A stretch of 64,000 nt of DNA from Marivivens geojensis (GTDB lineage: Bacteria > Pseudomonadota > Alphaproteobacteria > Rhodobacterales > Rhodobacteraceae). The notes beneath the pieces were generated by a model that searched no databases, was not told the DNA's origin, and saw nothing but the letters and a program-made list of their open reading frames with translations. The stretch lies in assembly GCF_023540835.1 (NCBI RefSeq), contig NZ_JALKCU010000001.1, forward strand, positions 1,240,001-1,304,000, in the 5' to 3' direction. Below are positions 45,455 to 53,703 of the stretch, in pieces (position 1 is the first letter of the stretch; every line of letters starts with the position of its first letter). The translations under genes were made by a program, and so were the position numbers.

Positions 45455-46075
45455 TTAGGGGGCCAATCCGAAAGAGCGCAATCCATCAAGAATGAACTGA
45501 ATGGCCAAGGCAGCCAAAAGCATGCCGAGGATACGGGTCACGACGTTCACCCCGACGCGCCCGAGAATCCGCTCTAACATATTGGAAACAAGGAATAAGA
45601 TAAAAACGATCAGCAGAACTGAGAGCATCACGCCCATCACCGCCGCAAATCCGCCGATGCCCTCTGCCTGATCGGTCAAAAGGATCATCGTCGCGATGGC
45701 ACCAGGGCCAGCGATGAGGGGGATGGCAATCGGAAACACGGATGGATCGTCGATGTGGTCCTCTGCTGCGTCGTCGGTATGACCCTGACGACGGGTTTGG
45801 CGTTTTTGGAATAACATCTCGAGCGCGGTCAAAAACAACAGAACCCCGCCCGCGATGCGGAAGGCAGGCATTGATATCCCCACAAAGCCCAAGAGCGCCT
45901 CGCCGAAGATACCAAAACAAAACAAGATCACCGCAGCCGTGATGCAGGCCCGAAGCGCGATTTTGCGGCGCAGTTGAGCAGATGCGCCATGGGTGAGCGC
46001 CACGAAAAGCGGCGTCAAACCGATTGGGTCAATGATCACGAAAAGCGTGGTGAAGGCGGCGATATAATCAGTCAT
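45455..46075 (-). CDS. MarC family integral membrane protein
   Basis: 206 residues with six predicted helices. TLFVIIDPIGLTPLFVALTHG at the N-terminus and PIAIPLIAGPGAIATMILL in the middle are the internal-repeat signatures of the MarC (UPF0056) family. Once linked to multiple antibiotic resistance, the family has no proven role. Probably co-transcribed with the downstream protease gene. Confidence 0.92.
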   Translation of the reverse strand: MTDYIAAFTTLFVIIDPIGLTPLFVALTHGASAQLRRKIALRACITAAVILFCFGIFGEALLGFVGISMPAFRIAGGVLLFLTALEMLFQKRQTRRQGHTDDAAEDHIDDPSVFPIAIPLIAGPGAIATMILLTDQAEGIGGFAAVMGVMLSVLLIVFILFLVSNMLERILGRVGVNVVTRILGMLLAALAIQFILDGLRSFGLAP

Positions 46076-46126
46076 GGGGTGGTTCTAACGGATTTGATCA
46101 AATGGACAAAGGGAAAAGCCTCAAGG

Positions 46127-46176
46127 GCAGGGGGCTCTGCCCCCTGCACCCCCGAGATATTTGAGGCACAAAGGCA
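46127..46176 (+). repeat. Dispersed intergenic repeat, copy 4
   Basis: GCAGGGGGC-TCT-GCCCCCTGC hairpin, CACCCCCGAGATATTT and GAGGCACAAAGG. The right end lies five bases from the stop of the ABC-F gene. Confidence 0.85.
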
Positions 46177-46181
46177 GGGGG

Positions 46182-48041
46182 TCAGGCCGGATTTTCGGCC
46201 TTGTCCAAGGCTTCGAGCGCGTCCATCCACATGGCCTCTGCGCGGTCGATGGCGGCATTGGCTTCGGCGTATTTACGGTTGAGACCCGCGAGTTTCACCG
46301 CGTTGACGTCTTCGTAAATGGACCGATCGGCGAGTTCCGAGACAACGCGATCCCGAATTTCGTTGATCTTGTTCACGCGCTCTTCGCATTTGCGCACCTC
46401 GGCCCTCAGGGCGAGGATGGTGTTGCGGTCGGCTTTTTCGGCTTTGGGCTTTTCGACAACGGGTTTTTCGGCCTTTGGTTTATCGCTAGACAAAAGCAGT
46501 TTGCGATAGGCGTCGAGATCGTCCTCATATGGTGTTACGCGACCGTCTTTGACCAACCAAAGGCGGTCGGCCACGAGGCTCAGCAGGTGCATGTCGTGAC
46601 TGACGAGGATCACAGCGCCTGTGTAGGCGGTGAGCGCCTCGACCAGAGCCTCGCGGCTTTCGATGTCGAGGTGGTTGGTCGGTTCGTCGAGGATCAAGAG
46701 ATGCGGCGCGTCGAGCGTGGCCAAGAGGAGGGAAAGGCGCGCTTTCTGCCCACCAGAGAGGCGGCCAACCTCGGTTTCGGCTTGGGCAGCCATGAGGCCA
46801 AAGCCAGCGAGACGGGCACGCAGTTTAGGCTGCTGAACGTCAGGCATCGCCCGCGCGATATGCTGGAGCGGGGTTTCCTCAACGCGCAATTCATCGACCT
46901 GATGCTGGGCAAAGAACCCGATGCGGAGTTTAGAGGACGAGTGTTTATCCCCCTCCATCAAAGGCAAACGATCCGACAGCAGTTTCGACAGGGTCGATTT
47001 ACCTTCGCCGTTGCGTCCCAAGAGCGCGATACGGTCATCCTGATCGATGCGCAGGTTCAAACGGGTCAAGATGGCCGTGCCGTCATAGCCAACTGCGCCG
47101 CCCTCAACGCGGATAATTGGGGGCGAGAGCGGTTCTGGCGTCGGGAAGGTAAAGACCGTGCGGGCGGCATCCTCTGGTACGCGAATGCTCTCCATTTTTT
47201 CGAGCATTTTAACGCGGGATTGCGCCTGCTTTGCCTTACTTGCCTTCGCCTTGAAGCGGTCCACAAAGGACTGGAGGTGGGCACGCTTTGCGTCTTGTTT
47301 CTTGGCGGCTTGCATCAACACTGCACGCTGTTCAGCGCGTTGGCGGGCAAAGCTGTCGTAGGTGCCTGTGTAATAGGTCAGGTTCTGGCTATCGAGGTGC
47401 AGAATGCCTGTGACCGAGCGGTTCAAAAGCTCTCGGTCGTGGCTGACAATCAAAACCGTATGCGGATAGCGTGTCAGGTAGTTTTCGAGCCAGAGCGCGC
47501 CTTCGAGGTCGAGGTAGTTCGTCGGTTCGTCAAGAAGCAGGAGATCGGGTTCCGAGAAGAGAACCGCCGCGAGAGCCACGCGCATCCGCCAACCGCCCGA
47601 GAAGGCAGAGCAGGGCATTTTTTGTTCTTCGTCGGTAAATCCCAAGCCCTTGAGGATGGAAGAGGCGCGGGCATCCGCGCTCCACGCATCGATATCAGTG
47701 AGACGGGTCTGAATGTCGGCGATACGGGCTGGATCGGTTGCGGTCTCTGATTCCAACAGAAGTGCTGATCGTTCGATATCTGCGGCAAGAACAGTGTTGA
47801 TCAAAGAGACTTCATTTCCAGGAACCTCTTGGCTCACGCCGCCGATCTTCCACCCTTTGGGCAGTTCGATGGTTCCCGTGTCGAGGTGTAGTTCGCCTCG
47901 TATCAGTTTGAAAAGAGTGGTTTTCCCCGTCCCATTGCGGCCCACAACGCCAACCTTATGGCCGGTGGGAATGACGGCGGTGGCGTGGTCAATGAGGACC
48001 CGCCCTTCGATCGAATAACTGATGTCATCTAAACGTAGCAT
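46182..48041 (-). CDS. ABC-F family ATPase, YheS-like
   Basis: About 619 residues, two ABC domains, no membrane segments. Walker A: VGRNGTGKTTLFKL and LGRNGEGKSTLSKL; signatures: FSGGWRMRVALAA and LSGGQKARLSLLLA; Walker B: LLLLDEPTNYLDLEGA and LLILDEPTNHLDIESR. The linker FVDRFKAKASKAKQAQSRVKMLEKME is the P-site tRNA interaction motif typical of ABC-F proteins, and a C-terminal coiled coil follows. Likely acts on translating ribosomes. Start at 48041 is favoured over an in-frame TTG at 48077. Confidence 0.9.
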   Translation of the reverse strand: MLRLDDISYSIEGRVLIDHATAVIPTGHKVGVVGRNGTGKTTLFKLIRGELHLDTGTIELPKGWKIGGVSQEVPGNEVSLINTVLAADIERSALLLESETATDPARIADIQTRLTDIDAWSADARASSILKGLGFTDEEQKMPCSAFSGGWRMRVALAAVLFSEPDLLLLDEPTNYLDLEGALWLENYLTRYPHTVLIVSHDRELLNRSVTGILHLDSQNLTYYTGTYDSFARQRAEQRAVLMQAAKKQDAKRAHLQSFVDRFKAKASKAKQAQSRVKMLEKMESIRVPEDAARTVFTFPTPEPLSPPIIRVEGGAVGYDGTAILTRLNLRIDQDDRIALLGRNGEGKSTLSKLLSDRLPLMEGDKHSSSKLRIGFFAQHQVDELRVEETPLQHIARAMPDVQQPKLRARLAGFGLMAAQAETEVGRLSGGQKARLSLLLATLDAPHLLILDEPTNHLDIESREALVEALTAYTGAVILVSHDMHLLSLVADRLWLVKDGRVTPYEDDLDAYRKLLLSSDKPKAEKPVVEKPKAEKADRNTILALRAEVRKCEERVNKINEIRDRVVSELADRSIYEDVNAVKLAGLNRKYAEANAAIDRAEAMWMDALEALDKAENPA

Positions 48042-48164
48042 AGGTGCGTCATTGCCTGACCTAGGAGGCGCGGTCAATCACGGCTTTTCTTGTGCGCTAA
48101 CACATGTTAGGGCAGCGCCAATTCTTAACCCGCCCCAAATGGGGCCGACGCAAGTGAGGCTATC

Positions 48165-48587
48165 ATGGCTGTAGAACGCACCCTTTCGATCATCAAACCG
48201 GACGCAACCGAGCGTAACCTGACCGGCAAAATCGTTGCTAAATTCGAAGACGCTGGTCTGCGCGTTGTCGCATCCAAGCGCATCCACCTGACACCTGCTC
48301 AGGCTGGCAAATTCTACGCAGTACACGCAGAGCGTCCGTTCTACGGCGAACTGTGCGAATTCATGGCGTCCGCACCGGTTGTTGTTCAGGTTCTCGAAGG
48401 CGAAGGCGCTATCCTGAAAAACCGTGAAGTCATGGGCGCAACCAACCCTGCTGACGCTGCTGCTGGCACCGTGCGCGCAGAGTTCGCGAAATCCGTTGGT
48501 GAGAACTCGGTTCACGGTTCGGATTCGCCTGAAGCTGCTGCAGAAGAAATCGCATTCTTCTTCTCGGGTCTTGAACTGGTCGGCTAA
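48165..48587 (+). CDS. ndk: Nucleoside diphosphate kinase
   Basis: 140 residues. Equilibrates NTP and NDP pools by a phosphohistidine mechanism. [20 protein letters not shown] is the N-terminal signature and the active-site histidine is in [17 protein letters not shown] precedes the ATG. The codon use is markedly biased, as expected for a highly expressed gene. Followed by an intrinsic terminator and then repeat copy 5. Confidence 0.98.
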   Translation: MAVERTLSIIKPDATERNLTGKIVAKFEDAGLRVVASKRIHLTPAQAGKFYAVHAERPFYGELCEFMASAPVVVQVLEGEGAILKNREVMGATNPADAAAGTVRAEFAKSVGENSVHGSDSPEAAAEEIAFFFSGLELVG

Positions 48588-48618
48588 TCGCTGCTTTTCA
48601 GATTTGGATAACGGCAAG

Positions 48619-48642
48619 GCCCGCACATTAGTGCGGGCTTTG
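48619..48642 (+). terminator. Intrinsic terminator of ndk
   Basis: GCCCGCAC (48619-48626) and GTGCGGGC (48631-48638) form an 8-bp stem with an ATTA loop, followed by TTTGTT. Confidence 0.8.
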
Positions 48643-48650
48643 TTCGTTCA

Positions 48651-48696
48651 TGGGGGCGCTGCCCCCAAACCCCCCGGGATATTTGCAGCACAAAGG
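48651..48696 (+). repeat. Dispersed intergenic repeat, copy 5
   Basis: TGGGGGC-GCT-GCCCCCA hairpin, CCCCCCGGGATATTT and GCAGCACAAAGG. The right end lies six bases from the stop of the convergent TfoX-type gene. Confidence 0.85.
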
Positions 48697-48701
48697 CTCG
48701 A

Positions 48702-49022
48702 TCAGGCGAGGCCCATATCTGACAAAAAGCGGGCGAGGTCATTTGACGGGCGGTCTGGTGTGTCTGGGGCGAGGAGCGCGTCAAAACGGGTGCGTAGGGC
48801 GTCTTTTTCTGCGCCTTTGCAGTCGTTCCATGGACGTCCTTGGAGTGCCATGTGAAGAGCGTAGTAGCCAATGAAGTGGGGGCGGGTGCCTTTGGCGATC
48901 ATCCGTGCATAGGCATCATGGGCACCGAGCGCCCTTAGGGTTTCGGCATCAGGTATGCCTGCGCGGATCATGTCCGTTTCAGTCGCGGGGCCAATGCCCG
49001 AAATCGTTCGAAGGGATGTCAT
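48702..49022 (-). CDS. TfoX/Sxy C-terminal domain protein
   Basis: 106 residues. The N-terminal helix-hairpin-helix-like segment (SLRTISGIGPATETDMIRAGI) and FIGYYALHMALQGRPWNDC match the stand-alone C-terminal domain of TfoX (Sxy). In gamma-proteobacteria the full protein promotes competence; isolated domains like this have no established role. It lies nine bases downstream of the hybrid kinase gene and may share its transcript. Confidence 0.88.
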   Translation of the reverse strand: MTSLRTISGIGPATETDMIRAGIPDAETLRALGAHDAYARMIAKGTRPHFIGYYALHMALQGRPWNDCKGAEKDALRTRFDALLAPDTPDRPSNDLARFLSDMGLA

Positions 49023-49031
49023 ACTTGCAGA

Positions 49032-51608
49032 TTACTCTGCCTGAGGTGTCTCGTCATCCTGTTCCGCGCTTTGTTTGCGGAGGAAACGCATCAGCGCTGT
49101 ATCGTCGAGTGGTTTGGTCATGACAGTCGACGCGCCTGCTTTTTCAAATTGGCGCATGTCATCGCCTACGACCGCAGCGGTGAGGCCGATGATCGGTTTG
49201 GTAAAGCCGTTGGTGCGTAGGGTGCGTGTCAGTTCATCGCCGGACATCTCTGGCATAAAGAGGTCAGTGACCACCACATCAGGCGGATCTTGGGCGATAA
49301 GATCGAGCGCTTCACGGCCAGAGCCGACCACCTCAACGCGGCCCATGAATTTGCGGAGGCGGGCACTGGTGACTTCGGCAACCAGAGCGTTGTCTTCGGC
49401 CAAGAGAACATACATCGAGCCAAAGTCGACCGTGTCGTCGTCCATGTGCGCGACCTGACGCAGATCCTCTGCTGAGGCGAGCGGTTCCGCGATCCGGACG
49501 TGATATCCAGCGCCGCCTTCGGGAGCGGGGAAATAGGTCACGCTGCCGCCCAAGAGCTGCGCGGTGGTTCGCACGATGTAGAGGCCAAGTCCCGAGCCAT
49601 CCGCACGGTTACGGGCATCTTCGCCGCCGCGTTGGAACGGTTGGAACAGGCGTTCGACCTCTTCGGCAGCGATCCCAATGCCATTGTCCGTGATTGACCA
49701 AACGCCCGTGCGGTCGTTCAGATTATCTCCGATCGACGACCGATACGTCACGGTGATCGCAGAGCAGCGAGAGTGAATGATCGCGTTCCGAATGAGGTTG
49801 CCGAGGATTTGTTTGATCCGAACGCTATCGGCCAGGACCATCTCGTTTGCGCCTTCGCCGAACCGCAATCTGATCGTGATGCCGCTGGCCTGAGCCTGCA
49901 TTTCAAACGTATTGCGGATCGATTCCGCAAGGTCGGCAGGGACGAACGGGACGGGGTTGATCGGAAGGTTCTTTTCTGGGTTCACGGCCTGACGCATGTC
50001 GGTCAAAACGCCGAGCAGCTGATCGGTCGCTTCGCGCAGGCGCTTGGCAAGGTGCTCTTGGTCCGCTTCGTCGTCATTAAGATCGTCGATCAGCATCGAA
50101 ATCACCGAAGCAGGTGTCCGCAATTCGTGACTGATGATCGAGAACATTTGTTTCTGCTGATCCTGACGGATCGACAATTCGGCCAATGTTTCCTTGAGCG
50201 CGCGTTCCTGCAAATGTTCGCCTGTCACGTCGACCACAAGGCCATAGACGACAGGTAGATTGTCAAAGCTACGTTCATACCAGAGGAACAGGCGAATAAC
50301 GCGACGGTGGTTGCTTCCAGGCGTTTCGCGAAGACGGGCGAGGAGGGTCGTGGTCTCTCCTGGACGTTGGAACATCATGCGCCGCAGTTCGGTTTGTTCA
50401 TGGTCGCCGAATTTCCGCATCATTGACGCGATATCGAAATTCTGCGGAACGCCCAGCATGCGCTGCGTTACGGGATCGACGGATACCATGCGGGACGTGA
50501 GATCAACGGCGAAGACGCCTACGCCCGCATAGTTTCGAACAGTGTTTAGCCGGCGTAGGGAGCTGACCTGTTGGTCTTGCAGATGCAGCCCATGGCTGCG
50601 CAGGCCGAGTACGAAAATGATGATACCGAGGGCAATGACCGCGTAAATTTCGATGACAAGGTCGGATTGCGAAGTGATTATCGGAGGCGTCACAATCGCG
50701 CCAGTCATTGACGCGTAGATTAGCATTCCTGTTGTCAGGGTCGGGACAACCAATCGGATCGGTAGAACAACAGCAAAAATTGCACAGAGCGCGATCGCAT
50801 CAAGGGCGACGTGCAGTTGGAACCCATACCGTCCCAACGTGGCGAGCACACCAAAACTCAAGACAAACGGAGTCGCCCAGAGGACATCCGATGGCCTTGG
50901 GAATTGGATCATCCCAATGAAGAAGGTGGAAACGACAATGCCGCCATATCCACATCGGATCGCTGCTTGGAGCAGGAACTCTTTATCGAGTGAAAGTGCG
51001 GCAACGGTCTCGGGGAAAGACGATGTCAAGACGCTGGTGAGCGTTGAGATTGTCGTAACTGAGACGATGAAGAAAACCACACCAGTCAGTACTGAAATCG
51101 TAAGGTCGACCGTATAGGGGGCAAGGCGTTTGTTGAGAAAGTTCAGCGCCAGTCGCAACATGAACCCAACGAGGCCACCGATAAACAGGTTAACCCCCAG
51201 CCCGACCCAGAACATGCGAGCTATACTGTCCGATGTTGCGTCAAGCGGCAGGATGTAAGTGGGTATGATTGCTTGAGCCAAATAAATGCCGATGAAGGCG
51301 AGAATTGGCCAAAAAAGCATGCGGATGGGATAGATGAGAACACCCAAAACCAACACAAAAAGCGCCGTGTGCGGCACAAAGTAAATCGCGATCTTCGAGA
51401 GATCAGTTGCCACAGCACCCAAAGCCAAACCAATGACCCATATCGACGTAAAAGCGACGTATATCAGGGTGTGTCGAGACGGGTGACGCGCGATTTTTGC
51501 GCGCAATCGGAGAAGCTGAGACCCATCCAGATCGCGAAACAGCAGGGAGTCGCGCAGGTCATCTGGCGTCTTATTGCTGGAGATCGCGAAGGTGGTTTTA
51601 AGTGCCAT
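49032..51608 (-). CDS. Hybrid sensor histidine kinase / response regulator
   Basis: 858 residues. An N-terminal membrane domain of about eight to ten helices (residues 45-335, MASE1-like) is followed by a PAS-like domain (about 350-470), HisKA with MFSIISHELRTPASVISMLI, HATPase with NLIRNAIIHS, DNGIGIAAEE and GSGLGLYIV, and a C-terminal receiver with VVVTDLFMPEMSG carrying the phospho-acceptor Asp. No output domain follows, so a separate phosphotransfer partner is expected. Signal unknown. It is divergent from the urea transporter operon. Confidence 0.92.
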   Translation of the reverse strand: MALKTTFAISSNKTPDDLRDSLLFRDLDGSQLLRLRAKIARHPSRHTLIYVAFTSIWVIGLALGAVATDLSKIAIYFVPHTALFVLVLGVLIYPIRMLFWPILAFIGIYLAQAIIPTYILPLDATSDSIARMFWVGLGVNLFIGGLVGFMLRLALNFLNKRLAPYTVDLTISVLTGVVFFIVSVTTISTLTSVLTSSFPETVAALSLDKEFLLQAAIRCGYGGIVVSTFFIGMIQFPRPSDVLWATPFVLSFGVLATLGRYGFQLHVALDAIALCAIFAVVLPIRLVVPTLTTGMLIYASMTGAIVTPPIITSQSDLVIEIYAVIALGIIIFVLGLRSHGLHLQDQQVSSLRRLNTVRNYAGVGVFAVDLTSRMVSVDPVTQRMLGVPQNFDIASMMRKFGDHEQTELRRMMFQRPGETTTLLARLRETPGSNHRRVIRLFLWYERSFDNLPVVYGLVVDVTGEHLQERALKETLAELSIRQDQQKQMFSIISHELRTPASVISMLIDDLNDDEADQEHLAKRLREATDQLLGVLTDMRQAVNPEKNLPINPVPFVPADLAESIRNTFEMQAQASGITIRLRFGEGANEMVLADSVRIKQILGNLIRNAIIHSRCSAITVTYRSSIGDNLNDRTGVWSITDNGIGIAAEEVERLFQPFQRGGEDARNRADGSGLGLYIVRTTAQLLGGSVTYFPAPEGGAGYHVRIAEPLASAEDLRQVAHMDDDTVDFGSMYVLLAEDNALVAEVTSARLRKFMGRVEVVGSGREALDLIAQDPPDVVVTDLFMPEMSGDELTRTLRTNGFTKPIIGLTAAVVGDDMRQFEKAGASTVMTKPLDDTALMRFLRKQSAEQDDETPQAE

Positions 51609-52336
51609 TGGGCCTCGGTGTCTCTTTTTGGTTGTCGGTCTTCCCTAAATTCAGGGGTATGTCATCCGGATCGGTGCTGAAACGCCGCATTGGGATAAGC
51701 TGCCGTATCCAAAAGGCTAACACCCCAAATGATGTGCCTCAAAACGGAAAACATCCAAGGGTTGTTCGTTTATGATCACGTCTTAGAGACTAGCAAAGTC
51801 ACGAATGAGGTAGGTTGTCTCTGCGGCGACAGGTGTTTGTCTGTTTGTTTCTGTTGGCGGCTTGGACTGTTTCGGTGCTTTTTTCACTTGATGGGCTGGC
51901 ATGGCGGTCTCGCTTTACTCAAATCCACTAGGGTGACGTATGGTAAGCATACGCTTCAATCATGGCAGAGATGAGGCAGTTAAGATGTGACAAGCCACGA
52001 TTTTCGGACCATTCGCCTGTAAAATCGACCGTTTGTTGACGTTTGTTCTGATTAAAAAATAACCAAAGCACCTATTTGTGATTAAAAAGTGAACACCTGT
52101 GTTGAATTTTGAGTTTCTCGATTTGATGGAAATTGCGATGTGCCGCAGCGCAGCATCTTCTCTTCCTCGGGCGACGAATAAAGCCGCTCACAATCGCCGC
52201 ACGGGGACGCAATCCTGGCAGATAACAGACCCCGCGCGACATCAGCAACAAAGCTGAGACCTAATGATATGCGTTTTGACCCGATTTGACCACTGGTCAC
52301 GGGCCGCTGATGGGTCTCAAACAGGGGACACTTTAG
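51609..52336. other. 728-base intergenic region between the hybrid kinase and urtA
   Basis: No credible gene: short open frames here are Cys-rich and lack ribosome-binding sites. It holds a perfect dyad CGTATG-N5-CATACG (51937-51953), two GTTTGTT copies ten bases apart (52031, 52041) and two TGATTAAAAA copies exactly 30 bases apart (52049, 52079). These AT-rich phased repeats suggest a regulatory or bent-DNA region for urtA. I did not find a convincing sigma-54 site. Confidence 0.6.
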
Positions 52337-53626
52337 ATGTTTAAAAAAATTATGCTGCCCGCACTTTCCTCCGCTGCTCTGATCGCAGGTGCAGGCGCCG
52401 CTCTTGCCGAATGTGCTGACCCGATCAAGGTTGGCGTGCTGCACTCCCTCTCTGGGACGATGGCAATTTCTGAAACCACTCTCAAAGACACTATGCTCAT
52501 GCTGATCGCAGAGCAGAACGCAAAGGGCGGTCTGTTGGGCTGTGAAATCGAAGCCGTCGTGGTCGACCCTGCGTCGGACTGGCCGCTTTTTGCGGAGAAG
52601 GCTCGTGAACTGCTGACCGTTCACGACGTTGATGTGATTTTCGGCAACTGGACCTCGGTATCGCGTAAATCGGTCCTCCCTGTGCTTGAAGAGCTGAACG
52701 GCCTGCTGTTCTACCCTGTTCAGTACGAAGGCGAAGAATCTTCGCGCAACGTTTTCTACACTGGCGCTGCTCCGAACCAGCAGGCGATACCTGCGGTTGA
52801 CTACTTCCTCGAAGAGCTTGGTGTCGAGAAGTTCGCGCTGTTGGGCACCGACTATGTCTACCCACGCACCACAAACAACATTCTCGAAAGCTACCTTCAG
52901 TCCAAGGGTATCGCAGCCGAAGACATCTTTGTGAACTACACCCCGTTCGGTCACTCTGACTGGGCAACCATCGTGTCCGACGTAGTCGCATTGGGCGCTG
53001 ACGGTAAATCGGTTGGCGTGATCTCGACCATCAACGGAGACGCGAACATCGGCTTCTACAAAGAACTCGCGGCCCAAGGCGTTTCTGCCGAAGACATCCC
53101 AGTTGTTGCCTTCTCCGTCGGCGAAGAAGAACTCTCGGGCCTCGACACCACCAACCTCGTCGGTCACTTGGCGGCTTGGAACTACTTCATGTCCGCGGAT
53201 ACCGCTGAAAACGCTGCTTTCATTGATGCATGGCACGGCTTTATCGGTGACGATGCGCGCGTGACGAACGACCCGATGGAAGCGCACTATATCGGCTTTA
53301 ACATGTGGGTAAACGCTGTCACCGAAGCGGGCACCACCGATGTTGACACGATTATCGACGCGCTTCCGGGCCAAGAGTTCACGAACCTCACAGGCGGAAC
53401 CGCTGTCATGCTGCCGAACCACCACCTGACCAAACCGGTTCTGATCGGTGAAATTCAGGCTGACGGCCAGTTCGACATCATCAGCCAAACCACCGAAGTG
53501 GCTGGCGACGCATGGACCGACTTCCTGCCAGAATCCGCAGTTCTGGAATCCGATTGGATCGACCTGAAATGCGGTATGTATAACACCGAAACTCAGACCT
53601 GCGTTCAGTTGACCTCGAACTACTAA
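52337..53626 (+). CDS. urtA: Urea ABC transporter substrate-binding protein
   Basis: 429 residues with signal peptide (MFKKIMLPALSSAALIAGAGAALA). Periplasmic urea receptor of the amide-binding family: DPIKVGVLHSLSGTMAISE, WTSVSRKSVLPVLEELNGLLFYPVQYEGEE and FYTGAAPNQQAIPA are UrtA signatures. AGGGGA precedes the ATG. First gene of urtABCDE; a strong hairpin lies between it and urtB, as often seen after abundant binding proteins. Confidence 0.96.
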   Translation: MFKKIMLPALSSAALIAGAGAALAECADPIKVGVLHSLSGTMAISETTLKDTMLMLIAEQNAKGGLLGCEIEAVVVDPASDWPLFAEKARELLTVHDVDVIFGNWTSVSRKSVLPVLEELNGLLFYPVQYEGEESSRNVFYTGAAPNQQAIPAVDYFLEELGVEKFALLGTDYVYPRTTNNILESYLQSKGIAAEDIFVNYTPFGHSDWATIVSDVVALGADGKSVGVISTINGDANIGFYKELAAQGVSAEDIPVVAFSVGEEELSGLDTTNLVGHLAAWNYFMSADTAENAAFIDAWHGFIGDDARVTNDPMEAHYIGFNMWVNAVTEAGTTDVDTIIDALPGQEFTNLTGGTAVMLPNHHLTKPVLIGEIQADGQFDIISQTTEVAGDAWTDFLPESAVLESDWIDLKCGMYNTETQTCVQLTSNY

Positions 53627-53639
53627 GGTTTTGAAATTT

Positions 53640-53664
53640 GGGGTGGGGGCGCGCCCTCCACCCC
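53640..53664 (+). terminator. Intra-operon hairpin between urtA and urtB
   Basis: GGGGTGGGGG and CCCTCCACCCC form a stem of about ten pairs with a small loop, 13 bases after the urtA stop. No T-run follows, so it more likely protects the urtA mRNA 3' end or gives partial termination than full termination. Confidence 0.55.
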
Positions 53665-53703
53665 GAACCTTCCCCCCAAGACTACCCCATAAGGAACGCG
53701 CCG

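Noticed and set aside
46161-47750. 529-codon open frame antisense to the YheS-like ABC-F gene
   Set aside because: No domain, and it overlaps both Walker regions of a clear ABC-F protein in antisense.
51729-51974. 81-codon Cys/Trp-rich frame in the gap before urtA
   Set aside because: No ribosome-binding site, atypical composition, and it crosses the dyad at 51937; more likely non-coding.
52100-52336. Possible sigma-54 promoter for urtA (TGGCAG near 52217)
   Set aside because: No TTGC element follows at the required spacing, so the site does not meet the consensus.
52082-53488. 468-codon open frame antisense to urtA
   Set aside because: Antisense shadow; urtA has a signal peptide, a ribosome-binding site and an intact operon.
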